A stretch of 64,000 bases of DNA from Paraburkholderia dinghuensis (GCF_003837865.1 NZ_RQIS01000001.1:375699-439698), one strand, 5' to 3'. Counted from the first letter of the stretch, positions 53,770 through 64,000 are shown. Program-made: numbers and translations. The notes: generated by a model not told the origin, from the sequence alone.

Positions 53770-54624
53770 TCACCCCTGCTCGTTGTCGAGCGTTCGCTGA
53801 CGCAACTCCTGCAATTGCGATTCGACGACTTCGGCGTCGTCCGCGTCGGGGCGCTCGTCGAGGTACTGTTCGAGATCTTCGAGCGCCGGGCGCAGGTAGT
53901 CCAGCCGCGCATAGGCGAAGCCGCGGTCGCGCACTTCCTCGACGCTGTACGGCAAAAGAATCACGAGCCGCTGCTGGATGGCGAGCAGGCGCTGCCAGCG
54001 CTCCGTCTGCACGTAGATCGACTTCAGGTTGCGCAGCATGCGTGCGACGATCTCGCGGCGCGTCGCCGGTTCGAGCAGCATGCGCAGCGCCCGCGCGACC
54101 GAATCGCCCGCCTTCGCCACATAAGGCTCGAGCATCTCGACCATGTCCGATTCGGAAAGCGTGCGGCCCGTTGTGGGGTCGAGCATCGCGTCGCCGTCGG
54201 GCAGCGTCGCGCGCAGCAGAAAATGTCCCGGAAACGCTACGCCCTGCACCGGCAGACCGAGTTGCCCGGCGAGCTCCAGGTAGAGCACCGCAAGCGAAAT
54301 CGGAATGCCGCGCCGGCGCTTGAGCACCGCGTTCAGATAGCTGTTGTCGGGGTCGTAGTAGTCGTTGAGGTTCGCGGCGAAGCCGAACTCGCGGAAGAAG
54401 CAATGCGTCAGGATCGCGATCCGCTCGCGCACGTCCGCACCCTCGGGAACGCGACGGCGCACGCGCAGGGCCAGTTCGTCGATTTCGGCGAGCGTAGCTT
54501 GGAGATCGAGGTCGGGGTATGCGTCCTGCGCGATCGCGAGGGCAGCTTCCGTCAGAGGCAGGCTGTCGTCCTCGGCAACGAGGGTGCTGAAATAGTCGAG
54601 CACCCGCGTGGTAATCGTGTTCAC
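53770..54624 (-). CDS. SirB1-family protein (transglutaminase-like fold plus TPR)
   Basis: 284 residues from the GTG at 54624, which overlaps the murJ stop (GTGA). The core reads LTHCFFREFGFAANLNDYYDPDNSYLNAVLKRRRGIPISLAVLYLELAGQLGLPVQGVAFPGHFLLRA, with MLDPTTGRTLSE after it, the SirB1 signature. The C-terminal 100 residues form TPR-like helices (RWQRLLAIQQRLVILLP, YARLDYLRPALEDLEQYL). The family has a papain-like fold; no activity is established. Coupling to murJ hints at an envelope or cell-growth role, which is speculation. Confidence 0.88.
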   Translation of the reverse strand: MNTITTRVLDYFSTLVAEDDSLPLTEAALAIAQDAYPDLDLQATLAEIDELALRVRRRVPEGADVRERIAILTHCFFREFGFAANLNDYYDPDNSYLNAVLKRRRGIPISLAVLYLELAGQLGLPVQGVAFPGHFLLRATLPDGDAMLDPTTGRTLSESDMVEMLEPYVAKAGDSVARALRMLLEPATRREIVARMLRNLKSIYVQTERWQRLLAIQQRLVILLPYSVEEVRDRGFAYARLDYLRPALEDLEQYLDERPDADDAEVVESQLQELRQRTLDNEQG

Positions 54625-56171
54625 TTCGCTCGCCTCTTGAAGTACGCGTATTTGAAACCCATGAGCCAGAGCATACCGAAATATAGCGCCGCGAACAGCA
54701 CGAGGCAGGCGCCGAGCAGCGCAATGCGCGCGAGTGGCTGGTGACGCAGGCCGATCCAGTCGTAGTTGAGCGAGCACCAGTGCATCGCGCCCGCCAGCAC
54801 GAGGCATGCCCCGAACAGCTGCACGAAGAACATCGCCCAACCCGACGACGGCATATAAATTCCGCGTCGACGCAGGCCGATGAATAGCAGCAGCGCGTTC
54901 ATGCACGCGCCGAGCCCGACCGAAAGGGTAAGACCCGCGTGCGAGAAAATCGGCACGAAGATGTAGTTGCTGACTTGGGTGGCGACGAGCACGGCCCCAC
55001 CGATCTTCACAGGCGTTTTGATGTCCTGGCGCGCGTAGAATCCGGGCGCGAGGATCTTGATGAGAATGAGGCCGACTAGCCCGACGCCGTAAGCGGCAAG
55101 CGCGCGCCCCACCATCACGACCGAGTTCGCATCGAACTTGCCGTAGTGGAAAAGCGTCGCGGTAAGCGGCTCGGCGAAGAAAAAGAGCGCGATCGCCGAG
55201 GGCGCTGCCAGCAGAAACGTCACGCGCAGACCCCAGTCGAGCAGCGCCGAGTATTCGTGCGTATCGGCATCGACGTGAGCCTTCGAGAGGCTCGGCAGCA
55301 GGATGGTACCGAGCGCGACGCCGAGCAGCGCGGTCGGAAACTCCATGAGCCGGTCGGCGAAGTTGATCCACGAAACGGCACCCGCGCCGAGGCGCGATGC
55401 GATGTTGGTATTGATGATGAGGCTGATCTGCGCGACGGAGACGGCGAACATCGCGGGCACCATCTTCGCGAGCACGCGCTTCACGCCGCGGTGCGCGAGC
55501 GCCTTGACCGGATTCCAGCCGATGCGCGGTGTCATGTCGATGCGCTTGAGGCCCGGCAGTTGCACGAGGAACTGAAGCACGCCGCCAACGATCACGGCCC
55601 ACGCGAGCGCATACACGGGTTGCTTCATGTGCGGCGCGAAGGCCACGGCCGCGACGATGAACGCGACGTTGAGCAGGACCGGTGCGAACGCCGGCAACGA
55701 GAACTGCCGGTACGTATTCAGCACGCCGGACGCGAGCGACGTCAGCGAGATGAACACGATGTAAGGGAACATGATGCGCGTCATCACGACGGCGAGCGGG
55801 AACGCCTCGCCGTGGCCCTTCAGGCCCGACGCGACCACCGTCACGACGAACGATGCCCCGATGATACCGAGCACTGAAAGAACGGCGAGCGCCCAGGCAA
55901 GCACCGTTGACATCGCATCGACGAGATCACGCGTCGCGTCGTGGCCTTTCTGGTTCTTGAACTCAGCAAGGATCGGTACGAAGGCCTGCGAAAATGCGCC
56001 TTCGGCCGAAATCCGGCGCAACAGGTTCGGGATGCGGAACGCGACGTAGAAGGCGTCCGTAAACTGGCTCGCGCCGAACGCACGCGCGATCAGCGTTTCA
56101 CGGGCCAGTCCGGTCACGCGCGACAGCAGCGTGAAGCCGCTGACGGTCAGCAAGGCTCGGAATAGATTCAT
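54621..56171 (-). CDS. murJ: Lipid II flippase MurJ (MviN)
   Basis: 516 residues from the ATG at 56171, with about 14 membrane helices. Family blocks are MNLFRALLTVSGFTLLSRVTGLARETLIARAFGAS, FYVAFRIPNLLRRISAEGAFSQAFVPILAEF and INFADRLMEFPTALLGVALGTILLPSLSK. It moves lipid-linked peptidoglycan precursors across the inner membrane. The next gene (SirB1-type) starts inside its stop codon. Divergent from rpsT, an arrangement conserved in the family. Confidence 0.96.
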   Translation of the reverse strand: MNLFRALLTVSGFTLLSRVTGLARETLIARAFGASQFTDAFYVAFRIPNLLRRISAEGAFSQAFVPILAEFKNQKGHDATRDLVDAMSTVLAWALAVLSVLGIIGASFVVTVVASGLKGHGEAFPLAVVMTRIMFPYIVFISLTSLASGVLNTYRQFSLPAFAPVLLNVAFIVAAVAFAPHMKQPVYALAWAVIVGGVLQFLVQLPGLKRIDMTPRIGWNPVKALAHRGVKRVLAKMVPAMFAVSVAQISLIINTNIASRLGAGAVSWINFADRLMEFPTALLGVALGTILLPSLSKAHVDADTHEYSALLDWGLRVTFLLAAPSAIALFFFAEPLTATLFHYGKFDANSVVMVGRALAAYGVGLVGLILIKILAPGFYARQDIKTPVKIGGAVLVATQVSNYIFVPIFSHAGLTLSVGLGACMNALLLFIGLRRRGIYMPSSGWAMFFVQLFGACLVLAGAMHWCSLNYDWIGLRHQPLARIALLGACLVLFAALYFGMLWLMGFKYAYFKRRAK

Positions 56172-56799
56172 GGGGCGCTTATTATACGGGTGGTGCGTGA
56201 CCCACCGTTGCTTCGGATCGGTAACAGTTTGTCGGCCGAATCGGCAATTCTGACCAGGCCTGACCACGCGCATGGGACGGCGTTTGATCGCCAGCAGTCC
56301 CAAGGTCAATTAGATCGTGCCCCGTTTTTCTTACCGAAGTGGCCGACGGGGACACGCTTACATGTGCTGCGCGCAATGCACCGGGCGTTTTCGTTTGCCC
56401 ATTCGTGCTACCCGTCTGTCGTCCATGCCTCACCTGACCGGTTCGGGTTGCCACCTCCCTGATTTCGTTGCTATAATCGCGAGTTTCGAAGCTCACTTCG
56501 CCTTTGAAGGCAACGCGGTATCGAATAAACGCCTTCGGGTGTGGTCCCATCCTCATGTAGTCTCATGGACGGGCGCCCTCATCCGCAAAGTCGCCGCAAA
56601 GGCAGCCGTTGTGCCCACGGACTACCGCAAGGTACACAAGGCACACCCGGCAGGCACGTCCGGCAAACCCGGTCGAACACGTTTTGCGCTTCCGGACAGA
56701 ACGCTTTCCGGGAGCTCGGATCAAGGCAAGCAGCGCCGCCCAAGTTGACAGATCGTCAGCGGGCAGGCTCTAGAAACAGGATCAGGATAAGGAACCGTA
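56172..56799. other. Divergent gap between murJ and rpsT, with a long rpsT leader
   Basis: 628 bp without a supported gene. A good rpsT promoter lies at 56448-56477, which implies a leader of about 315 bases before the rpsT ATG. That is long for a ribosomal protein gene and could hold an S20-binding autoregulatory structure. No murJ promoter was assigned. Confidence 0.55.
56448..56477 (+). promoter_or_regulatory. Sigma-70 promoter for rpsT
   Basis: TTGCCA (56448-56453), an 18-bp spacer and TATAAT (56472-56477), with TG one base before the -10 (TGCTATAAT, extended -10). This is the best sigma-70 promoter in the window and points to rpsT. Confidence 0.75.
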
Positions 56800-57072
56800 A
56801 TGGCTAACTCCGCACAAGCACGCAAGCGCGCCCGTCAGGCCGCGAAGGCAAACTCGCACAACTCGGCGCTGCGCTCGAAGTTCCGCACCGCCATCAAGGC
56901 TGTTCGCAAGGCCATCGACGCCGGCGACAAGGCTGCGGCCGCTGAAATCTTCAAGGCCTCGGCAAAGACGCTCGACATCATCGCCGACAAGAAGATCGTT
57001 CACAAGAACAAAGCCGCTCGCCAGAAGAGCCGCCTCTCTGCCGCCCTCAAGGCGATGCAGGCCGCGCAGTAA
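56800..57072 (+). CDS. rpsT: 30S ribosomal protein S20
   Basis: 90 residues: [36 protein letters not shown] and [22 protein letters not shown]. It is a small basic helical protein that binds 16S rRNA early in 30S assembly. A strong ribosome site (AAGGAA) precedes the ATG. It is monocistronic, with a promoter far upstream and a terminator 55 bp after the stop. Confidence 0.98.
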   Translation: MANSAQARKRARQAAKANSHNSALRSKFRTAIKAVRKAIDAGDKAAAAEIFKASAKTLDIIADKKIVHKNKAARQKSRLSAALKAMQAAQ

Positions 57073-57127
57073 ATCCCGGCTGGCCCGCTTCGGCGGGCTG
57101 CCTCCTGTTTCCGCTGCGCCTCATGAG

Positions 57128-57150
57128 AACCCGCTTCGGCGGGTTTTTTT
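57128..57150 (+). terminator. Intrinsic terminator of rpsT
   Basis: AACCCGC, TTCG loop, GCGGGTT, then a run of T. The UUCG tetraloop makes this a very stable hairpin. Confidence 0.93.
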
Positions 57151-57228
57151 GTTGCTGCTCGTGGTTGCGTGTTGTTCGGTTGCGTGTTGTTTGCTTGTTG
57201 TTGCGCGCGAAACCGTCCGGCGCAGACG

Positions 57229-57251
57229 CAAAAAAACCCGCCGTAGCGGGT
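57229..57251 (-). terminator. Intrinsic terminator of the DUF3579 gene
   Basis: Read on the minus strand: ACCCGC, TACG loop, GCGGGT and a T-run. It lies 40 bp after the DUF3579 stop at 57291. Confidence 0.9.
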
Positions 57252-57290
57252 CATTCTGGCAGGCCAGGGGTGCAGTGACGCGCTACGCGC

Positions 57291-57638
57291 TCAACCGCCA
57301 CTCCCCTTGCGCGCCGCATGGTCGGGCGGGAGTTCGCATGCCTCGGTCACGACAAGGTCGTTGTCCTTCGCGAAGTTCAGTACGAAATTGAACGCCATCG
57401 GCTCCACTTCCTTGAGGCGGGAGTCGAGCACCACGCATTTGAGATCGCCGATCATCGTCGGCCTGACATACAGCGAGTAACGCAGGTAGGCGTTCGGCCC
57501 GCGCGCATTCATCGCAGCCTTGGGTCCGAAATTCGCCATCACGCCCGCCAGGCGCTCGGACCAGTCGCTGGGACGAAATTTCTTCCCGCTCGTGGTGATG
57601 CCTTGAATGAAGTATTCGGTTGGGGCTTCGTCGGCCAT
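57291..57638 (-). CDS. DUF3579 family protein
   Basis: 115 residues from the ATG at 57638: MADEAPTEYFIQGITTSGKKFRPSDWSERLAGVMANFG, then YLRYSLYVRPTMIGDLKCVVLDSRL and EPMAFNFVLNFAKDNDLVV. This small beta-proteobacterial family has no known function and is usually found divergent from argF, as here. The conserved SGKKFRPSDWSERL block is distinctive. A possible arginine-linked role rests only on position. Confidence 0.88.
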   Translation of the reverse strand: MADEAPTEYFIQGITTSGKKFRPSDWSERLAGVMANFGPKAAMNARGPNAYLRYSLYVRPTMIGDLKCVVLDSRLKEVEPMAFNFVLNFAKDNDLVVTEACELPPDHAARKGSGG

Positions 57639-58213
57639 GTACTGTACCTGTGTGACTGCACGCTGCACTGCAGCACGAAACGGCGGCACACTTGCGCGGT
57701 CGTTGCCATCTCGTGCGTTACCCCGGCGGGACACGGGTTGCCGGCCACTGGCCTTGCGACCTCGCGTGCGATTACAGTCCGATGGACAGGGAGCGGCCGC
57801 CTGCACACGAGGACTCGCGCAGCACCGCAAATCGCGATAATCGGGTTTGCAGCGCACTGCCAGCCATAGTACGAGCCGCTGTCGCGAGCCGCCTTTTATA
57901 TCCGCCGGGCTCGCTGTCGTGCCTGAAAGAAAACTCGTCGATTATAGCGTACCTGGGGTTATTCCGCACTGCACACAGGGCATACCGGACAAGGCGGACA
58001 AACCCCGGACGGACCCCGGATGCGCCCCGAGCGCGCCGTCGCCCCAGCGCGATCCATGCTCTTCCCTTGCGTGGCGAGAGCGTCGCCCGCCCTTCGGGCG
58101 ACTCGTCAAAATGCGCAAAATCCTTTATGCTGCATTGACTTACCACCAACCGCAGCGGCGTCGCCGGCCTGATCCTGCAGTTCTGAGGCCGGATCCGGCG
58201 CCGTTTTCGTTTC
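57639..58213. other. Divergent gap between DUF3579 and argF
   Basis: 575 bp without a supported gene. On the minus strand a perfect TATAAT (57946-57941) could be the -10 of the DUF3579 promoter, though its -35 is weak and it would give a leader near 300 bases. No convincing ARG box or argF promoter was found by eye. Confidence 0.45.
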
Positions 58214-59143
58214 ATGACCTCCCGCACCATACGCCATTACCTGCAGTTCAAGGATTTCTCTCTTGACGAATATGAATATGTGCTCGAGCGTGCCCGCATC
58301 CTCAAGCGCAAATTCAAGAACTACGAGACGTACCATCCGCTGCACGACCGCACGCTCGCGATGATCTTCGAGAAGAACTCGACGCGCACGCGCTTGTCGT
58401 TCGAAGCCGGCATCTTCCAGCTCGGCGGGCACGCGGTATTCATGAGCACCCGCGACACGCAACTCGGCCGCGGCGAGCCCATCGAGGACGCGGCGCAGGT
58501 CATCTCGCGCATGGTCGACATCATCATGATCCGGACGTTCGGTCAGGACATCCTCACGCGTTTCGCGGAGAATTCGCGCGTACCGGTCATCAATGGCCTG
58601 ACGAACGAGTATCACCCCTGCCAGGTGCTGGCCGACATCTTCACGTACTACGAGCACCGCGGGCCGATCCGCGGGAAGACCGTCGCCTGGATCGGCGACG
58701 CGAACAACATGCTCTACACGTGGATCGAGGCAGCGCAAATTCTCGACTTCAAATTGCGCGTCTCCACGCCGCAGGGCTATCAGATCGATCCGGCGCTCGT
58801 CGCGCCTGGGAGCCAGCCGTTCTTCCAGGTTTTCGACGATCCGGACGAGGCCTGCGACGGCGCCGACCTCGTCACGACGGACGTCTGGACCAGCATGGGC
58901 TTCGAAGCCGAGAACGAAGCCCGCAAGAAGGCGTTCGCCGACTGGTGCGTGGACGCCGAGATGATGGCGCGCGGCAAGCCCGATGCGCTCTTCATGCACT
59001 GCCTGCCCGCGCACCGCGGCGAGGAAGTGACCGCAGAAGTGATCGACGGGCCGCAGAGCGTGGTCTGGGACGAGGCGGAAAACCGCTTGCACGTTCAGAA
59101 AGCGCTGATGGAATTCCTGCTGCTCGGCCGCCTGAACCACTGA
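58214..59143 (+). CDS. argF: Ornithine carbamoyltransferase
   Basis: 309 residues. Carbamoyl phosphate site [20 protein letters not shown], then [51 protein letters not shown] and the ornithine loop [12 protein letters not shown]. It makes citrulline from ornithine and carbamoyl phosphate. argG follows after 118 bp, so steps six and seven of arginine synthesis are encoded together. Confidence 0.97.
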   Translation: MTSRTIRHYLQFKDFSLDEYEYVLERARILKRKFKNYETYHPLHDRTLAMIFEKNSTRTRLSFEAGIFQLGGHAVFMSTRDTQLGRGEPIEDAAQVISRMVDIIMIRTFGQDILTRFAENSRVPVINGLTNEYHPCQVLADIFTYYEHRGPIRGKTVAWIGDANNMLYTWIEAAQILDFKLRVSTPQGYQIDPALVAPGSQPFFQVFDDPDEACDGADLVTTDVWTSMGFEAENEARKKAFADWCVDAEMMARGKPDALFMHCLPAHRGEEVTAEVIDGPQSVVWDEAENRLHVQKALMEFLLLGRLNH

Positions 59144-59155
59144 TCCGACGCGCGG

Positions 59156-59180
59156 CACGCCGCCGCGAAAACGCGGCGTG
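59156..59180 (+). terminator. Hairpin between argF and argG
   Basis: CACGCCGC, a 9-base loop and GCGGCGTG form a perfect stem 12 bp after argF. No T-run follows directly, so it may attenuate readthrough or protect the argF message rather than terminate fully. Confidence 0.5.
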
Positions 59181-59261
59181 TCGCCCGTTTGGTGTCAAAA
59201 TATTGTTTTTCGCGCGTCGGGGCCGCTCGCGCGCACCGATTTCACCCGTTACGGATTCACC

Positions 59262-60491
<1,230 letters not shown>

Positions 60492-60514
60492 GCGACATTC
60501 CGCACGCAAGCTGC

Positions 60515-60554
60515 AAAAAAGCCGGGGCGCGCAATAGCGTCCCGGCTTTTTTTT
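60515..60554. terminator. Intrinsic terminator between argG and the IclR gene
   Basis: An A-run, GCCGGG / CCCGGC stem with a 14-base loop and an eight-T run. The genes converge here, and the A and T tracts let it act both ways. Confidence 0.9.
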
Positions 60555-60596
60555 CGCGTTACCACTGCCGCAACATCCAGGCTACACGCAGGCCGG

Positions 60597-61403
60597 TCAG
60601 ACTGTCTCCCCCAACCGCCGCGCGAGCGCCTTGAGCAGCGGCGCGACGCGCTGGCGAAACAGGTCCGGCCCCATCGACGACGCCGGCCCACTGCAGCTCA
60701 ACACAAGCCAGCGGCGCTCGCGCGGCTCGCGAAACGGCACCGCTACCGCGTTGACGTCGTCGTGCCAGTCGCGAAACGAATAGCAACAGCCCTCTTTCCC
60801 GAACGTCTCGATCTCGCGCCTCGTGGCCGCTACCAGCGCCGGGCCGTCTTCCCCCGCCGCCTTTTCCAGTTCGGCCATCAGCGCCGTCCGGGTATCCAGC
60901 GGCAGGACCGCAAGGTATGCGCGCCCCATCGAGCTCGTGAGCATCGAAAGCCTTGAGCCCGATGCAAGACCGAGCGTAAGCGCCGTCTCGCTGCGGATCG
61001 TTTCCAGATAGACCATGTCGAGCCCGTCGCGGCAGCCGAGCGACACCGCCGCCCCCACCTCGCGCGCGAACGCTCGCAGATGCGGACGCGCGAGTTCGAG
61101 AATATCGGTCCCGGACAGCATCGTGAAACCGATCGAGAGCACGCCTGCATCGAGCGCGTACTTACCGAGCGATTCATCGAAGCGCAGATAACCGAGCACC
61201 GTCAGCGTGTAGGCGAGCCGGTTCACGGTCGCCTTTGGCAGGCCGGTGCGCTCGACGAAATCGCGGTTACCGAGCAGCGTCTCGCCGGGGCGGAACGCGC
61301 GCAGTAGTTCCAGGCCACGCGCGAGCGCGACCACGAACTTGCGCTCGTCGATCGCACCATCGGGCTGCGGCGCAGCATATAAGGGCAATCCAGATACAGA
61401 CAT
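60597..61403 (-). CDS. IclR-family transcriptional regulator
   Basis: 268 residues. N-terminal winged helix ([49 protein letters not shown]) and IclR effector domain ([57 protein letters not shown]). It is divergent from the glutaryl-CoA dehydrogenase gene with a perfect palindrome between them, so it very probably regulates glutarate/lysine breakdown and itself. Confidence 0.92.
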   Translation of the reverse strand: MSVSGLPLYAAPQPDGAIDERKFVVALARGLELLRAFRPGETLLGNRDFVERTGLPKATVNRLAYTLTVLGYLRFDESLGKYALDAGVLSIGFTMLSGTDILELARPHLRAFAREVGAAVSLGCRDGLDMVYLETIRSETALTLGLASGSRLSMLTSSMGRAYLAVLPLDTRTALMAELEKAAGEDGPALVAATRREIETFGKEGCCYSFRDWHDDVNAVAVPFREPRERRWLVLSCSGPASSMGPDLFRQRVAPLLKALARRLGETV

Positions 61404-61444
61404 AGGCGGGTGAGTGGTACACTGGAGTCAACTTGCAAAACATT

Positions 61445-61461
61445 GTTCCGCATAGCGGAAC
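61445..61461. promoter_or_regulatory. Palindromic operator between the IclR gene and gcdH
   Basis: GTTCCGC-ATA-GCGGAAC, a perfect 7-bp inverted repeat. This matches the general form of IclR-family sites and sits 42 bp before the gcdH ATG and 42 bp before the regulator start. Confidence 0.7.
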
Positions 61462-61502
61462 TTCCGTCAAGTACCAGATTTGCCATTCCGAGGAGAGACG
61501 CC

Positions 61503-62693
61503 ATGGCCCAACACGCCCAGTTCCATTGGGAAGATCCGCTGCTGCTCGACCAGCAGCTCACCGAAGACGAACGCATGGTGCGCGACGCCGCCGCCGCCTA
61601 TTCGCAGGACAAGCTCGCACCGCGTGTGCTGGAAGCATTCCGTCACGAGAAGACCGATGCGTCGATCTTCCGCGAAATGGGCGAAGTGGGCCTGCTCGGC
61701 CCGACGATTCCCGAGCAGTACGGCGGCCCGGGCCTCAACTACGTGAGCTACGGCCTGATCGCACGCGAAGTCGAGCGCGTGGACTCGGGCTATCGCTCGA
61801 TGATGTCCGTGCAGTCGTCGCTCGTGATGGTGCCGATCTACGAATTCGGTTCGGAAGCGCAGAAGCAGAAGTACCTGCCGAAGCTCGCGAGCGGCGAGTG
61901 GATCGGCTGCTTCGGCCTCACCGAGCCGAACCACGGCTCCGACCCGGGCAGCATGGTCACGCGCGCGAAGAAGGTGAACGGCGGCTTCTCGCTCTCGGGC
62001 TCGAAGATGTGGATCACGAATTCGCCGATCGCCGATGTGTTTGTCGTCTGGGCCAAACTCGAAGAGGACGGCAAGGACGATATCCGCGGTTTCATTCTCG
62101 AGAAGGGCTGGAAGGGTCTGTCGGCGCCGGCGATCCACGGCAAGGTGGGTCTGCGTGCGTCGATCACCGGCGAAATCGTGCTCGACGAAGTGTTCGTCCC
62201 GGAAGAGAACATCATGCCGGGCGTGAAGGGCCTGCGCGGTCCGTTCACGTGCCTGAACTCGGCGCGCTACGGCATCGCCTGGGGTGCACTCGGTGCGGCT
62301 GAGTCCTGCTGGCACACCGCGCGCCAGTACGTGCTGGACCGCAAGCAGTTCGGCCGTCCGCTCGCCGCGAACCAGTTGATCCAGAAAAAGCTCGCCGACA
62401 TGCAGACGGAAATCACGCTCGCCCTGCAAGGGTGCCTGCGCCTTGGCCGTATGAAGGACGAAGGCACGGCCGCCGTCGAGATCACGTCGATCATGAAGCG
62501 CAACTCGTGCGGCAAGTCACTCGACATCGCCCGTCTCGCACGTGACATGCTGGGTGGCAACGGTATCTCCGATGAATTCGGCGTCGCGCGTCACCTCGTG
62601 AACCTCGAAGTCGTCAACACCTACGAGGGTACGCACGACATCCACGCGCTGATCCTCGGCCGCGCGCAGACGGGCATTCAGGCGTTCTTCTGA
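61503..62693 (+). CDS. gcdH: Glutaryl-CoA dehydrogenase
   Basis: 396 residues from the ATG at 61503. Acyl-CoA dehydrogenase fold: [97 protein letters not shown] and catalytic Glu in [22 protein letters not shown]. The [13 protein letters not shown] and [12 protein letters not shown] blocks are specific to the glutaryl-CoA group, which oxidises and decarboxylates glutaryl-CoA to crotonyl-CoA in lysine and tryptophan breakdown. Confidence 0.95.
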   Translation: MAQHAQFHWEDPLLLDQQLTEDERMVRDAAAAYSQDKLAPRVLEAFRHEKTDASIFREMGEVGLLGPTIPEQYGGPGLNYVSYGLIAREVERVDSGYRSMMSVQSSLVMVPIYEFGSEAQKQKYLPKLASGEWIGCFGLTEPNHGSDPGSMVTRAKKVNGGFSLSGSKMWITNSPIADVFVVWAKLEEDGKDDIRGFILEKGWKGLSAPAIHGKVGLRASITGEIVLDEVFVPEENIMPGVKGLRGPFTCLNSARYGIAWGALGAAESCWHTARQYVLDRKQFGRPLAANQLIQKKLADMQTEITLALQGCLRLGRMKDEGTAAVEITSIMKRNSCGKSLDIARLARDMLGGNGISDEFGVARHLVNLEVVNTYEGTHDIHALILGRAQTGIQAFF

Positions 62694-62723
62694 TCACCGA
62701 GCGTTTGAATCTGTCGTATTGCG

Positions 62724-62752
62724 AAAGCGCCGCACATCGTGCGGCGCTTTTT
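62724..62752. terminator. Intrinsic terminator between gcdH and the peroxiredoxin gene
   Basis: AAGCGCCGCAC, ATC loop, GTGCGGCGCTT, then a T-run. The genes converge here and both may use it. Confidence 0.93.
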
Positions 62753-62780
62753 GTTTGTGCAAACCGGGCGGACTAACGCC

Positions 62781-63419
62781 TTACTTGTTCGGCTGCGGCG
62801 TGAGGCGCAAATACGGACGCAGCGCCTTGTATCCCTTCGGGAATTTTTCGCGGATGAGCTCTTCATCCTTCAACGACGGCACGATCACGACGTCGTCCCC
62901 CTGCTTCCAGTTGGCCGGCGTGGCGACCTGATGGTTATCAGTGAGTTGCAGCGAGTCGATCACGCGCAGTACTTCGTCGAAGTTGCGGCCCGTGCTGGCC
63001 GGATAGGTGATGATGAGCCGCACCTTTTTCTTCGGATCGATCACGAAGAGTGAGCGCACTGTGAGCGTCTCGTTGGCGTTTGGGTGGATCATGTCGTAAA
63101 GCGACGACACCTTCCGGTCGCGATCCGCCAGAATCGGAAAGCCGACGCTCGCGGCCTGCGTCTCGTTGATGTCCTTGATCCACTCGTTGTGCGATTCGGC
63201 CGTATCGACCGAAAGGGCGATCGTCCGGACGTTACGCTTCTCGAATTCGTCTTTAAGCTTCGCGGTCAAGCCGAGTTCCGTCGTGCAAACGGGCGTGAAA
63301 TCTGCGGGATGCGAGAACAGAACGCCCCAACTGTCTCCGAGCCATTCGTGGAACCTGATAGGGCCGATGCTCGAATCCTGTTCGAAGTCGGGTGCGGAAT
63401 CGCCAAGACGTAGACTCAT
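62781..63419 (-). CDS. 1-Cys peroxiredoxin (Prx6/LsfA-like)
   Basis: 212 residues from the ATG at 63419. LGDSAPDFEQDS, then LFSHPADFTPVCTTELG, where Cys 45 or so is the peroxidatic residue, ALSVDTAESHNEWIKDI, FPILADRDRKV, LTVRSLFVIDPKKKVRLIITYPASTGRN and a C-terminal arm with TPANWKQGDDVVIVPSL. No resolving Cys is present, so it is the 1-Cys type that reduces peroxides with an external thiol. LsfA of Pseudomonas is a close named relative. Confidence 0.93.
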   Translation of the reverse strand: MSLRLGDSAPDFEQDSSIGPIRFHEWLGDSWGVLFSHPADFTPVCTTELGLTAKLKDEFEKRNVRTIALSVDTAESHNEWIKDINETQAASVGFPILADRDRKVSSLYDMIHPNANETLTVRSLFVIDPKKKVRLIITYPASTGRNFDEVLRVIDSLQLTDNHQVATPANWKQGDDVVIVPSLKDEELIREKFPKGYKALRPYLRLTPQPNK

Positions 63420-63774
63420 GTTCAATGTCCTTGAATGGATGAAAGACTGTTGCGCAGCAGCGCTGCCAGTCCACGGAAAAGTAAGCGGACTTTGAAAAAA
63501 GAATACGGGAAACCTGGCGCGGAACAAACGAACATCGTTTCACACCGTTATGTGTTTTTGTAATTTTGGACGCAATGACGGAAACTTTACGGGACAGATC
63601 AACTCCATTCGATAGGGCCGCGATTTACCATGCGATACGCATCGCGATGACCTACAGCAAGACGGCGCACAAGCAACACGCGCTTTGCATGCCATGAATG
63701 CGGTGCGTCGCGCTTGCCAGCACCCGTTTCTTTGTTACGATTCACGCGTAACGTGATACGAAGGGAGCCAGTCA
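63420..63774. other. Divergent gap between the peroxiredoxin gene and the DUF883 gene
   Basis: 355 bp without a supported gene. It is fairly AT-rich in the first half, where the peroxiredoxin promoter should be. An inverted repeat (GTTACG / CGTAAC) lies at 63734-63752, just before the DUF883 ribosome site. Confidence 0.45.
63734..63752. promoter_or_regulatory. Inverted repeat upstream of the DUF883 gene
   Basis: GTTACG, seven bases, CGTAAC, 22 bp before the ATG at 63775. It is an operator candidate for a stress-type regulator. Confidence 0.35.
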
Positions 63775-64000
63775 ATGTCAGAAGTCAACAAGGAGAGGCT
63801 GATGTCGGATATCAAAACCGTCCTCTCGGACGCGGAGGACCTGCTCAAGCAGGCTGCGAGCGCCACCGGCGAGCGTGCGTCCGAACTGCGCGAAACGGCG
63901 CTTTCGCGCCTGAAGCAGGCCAAGGAAAAGGCGGCTGACGTTCAGGTCGTTGTCGTCGAGAAGGGCAAGAAAGCGGCCCGTGCCACCGACGACTACGTCC
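63775..64000 (+). CDS. DUF883 family protein, 5' part (runs off the right edge)
   Basis: About 75 codons are visible: MSEVNKERLMSDIKTVLSDAEDLLKQAAS, then GERASELRETALSRLKQAKEKAADVQ and KGKKAARATDDYV. This is the amphipathic N-terminal part of the DUF883 (ElaB/YqjD/YgaM) family, whose C-terminal membrane helix lies beyond the window. E. coli relatives are membrane-anchored ribosome-binding proteins made in stationary phase. GGGAG gives a good ribosome site before the ATG. Confidence 0.88.
   Translation, partial: MSEVNKERLMSDIKTVLSDAEDLLKQAASATGERASELRETALSRLKQAKEKAADVQVVVVEKGKKAARATDDYV

Noticed and set aside
54625..55602. N-terminal extension of the SirB1-type frame into murJ
   Set aside because: The extra residues are Arg-rich with no family features, and a GTG overlapping the murJ stop gives the normal protein.
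58106..59158. 350-codon open frame opposite argF
   Set aside because: Antisense shadow of a well-supported housekeeping gene.

Overview
The window is high-GC proteobacterial chromosome, most likely Burkholderiaceae and Paraburkholderia-like. The basis is gene order: lpxK, a Trm112-like gene, kdsB, adk and a short-chain dehydrogenase in a row; murJ coupled to a SirB1-type gene, with rpsT divergent from murJ; and a DUF3579 gene divergent from argF and argG. The type VI secretion (T6SS) layout also matches Burkholderia loci. No tRNA, rRNA, CRISPR array or intact insertion sequence was seen.

Positions 1-29260 hold one complete T6SS locus. A long minus-strand series runs from a TPR lipoprotein through tssB, tssC, hcp, tssE, tssF, tssG, tssH, tssA, tssM and tagF to an OmpA-like gene. 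A divergent plus-strand operon, tssJKL, supplies the membrane lipoprotein, a baseplate adaptor and the short TssL. Downstream lies an effector island: vgrG, a 974-residue effector with a split M23-like fold, an SH3-like region, a canonical EF-hand and a C-terminal GH19 murein hydrolase domain, then a Cys-rich exported protein that is probably its immunity factor, and a PAAR tip protein. A second effector paralogue begins beyond the PAAR gene and leaves the window just before its toxin tip would start. Between the two effectors are remnants of a vgrG 3' end and of a foreign tssF 3' end. The toxin tip and immunity gene are clearly more AT-rich than their surroundings, which suggests a swapped toxin-immunity cassette.

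Positions 29261-46600 are accessory metabolism and regulation. They hold a four-gene oligopeptide-type ABC transporter (Tat-exported binding protein, two permeases, one fused double ATPase), a Ser/Gly repeat protein encoded partly by fourteen 9-bp repeats, an aldo/keto reductase and a divergent GntR/HutC regulator, an HTH-citrate synthase fusion, a DUF2917 gene divergent from a MocR-type regulator, an MdtD-like exporter, a degenerate EAL protein resembling YkuI, and a TetR regulator divergent from a YecD-like hydrolase. Several intergenic gaps carry clear operator-like repeats.

Positions 46692-64000 are mostly housekeeping: sodB, xseA, lpxK, Trm112-like, kdsB, adk, SDR, SirB1-type, murJ, rpsT, DUF3579, argF, argG, an IclR regulator divergent from gcdH, a 1-Cys peroxiredoxin, and the start of a DUF883 gene. 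Intrinsic terminators follow several of these units.
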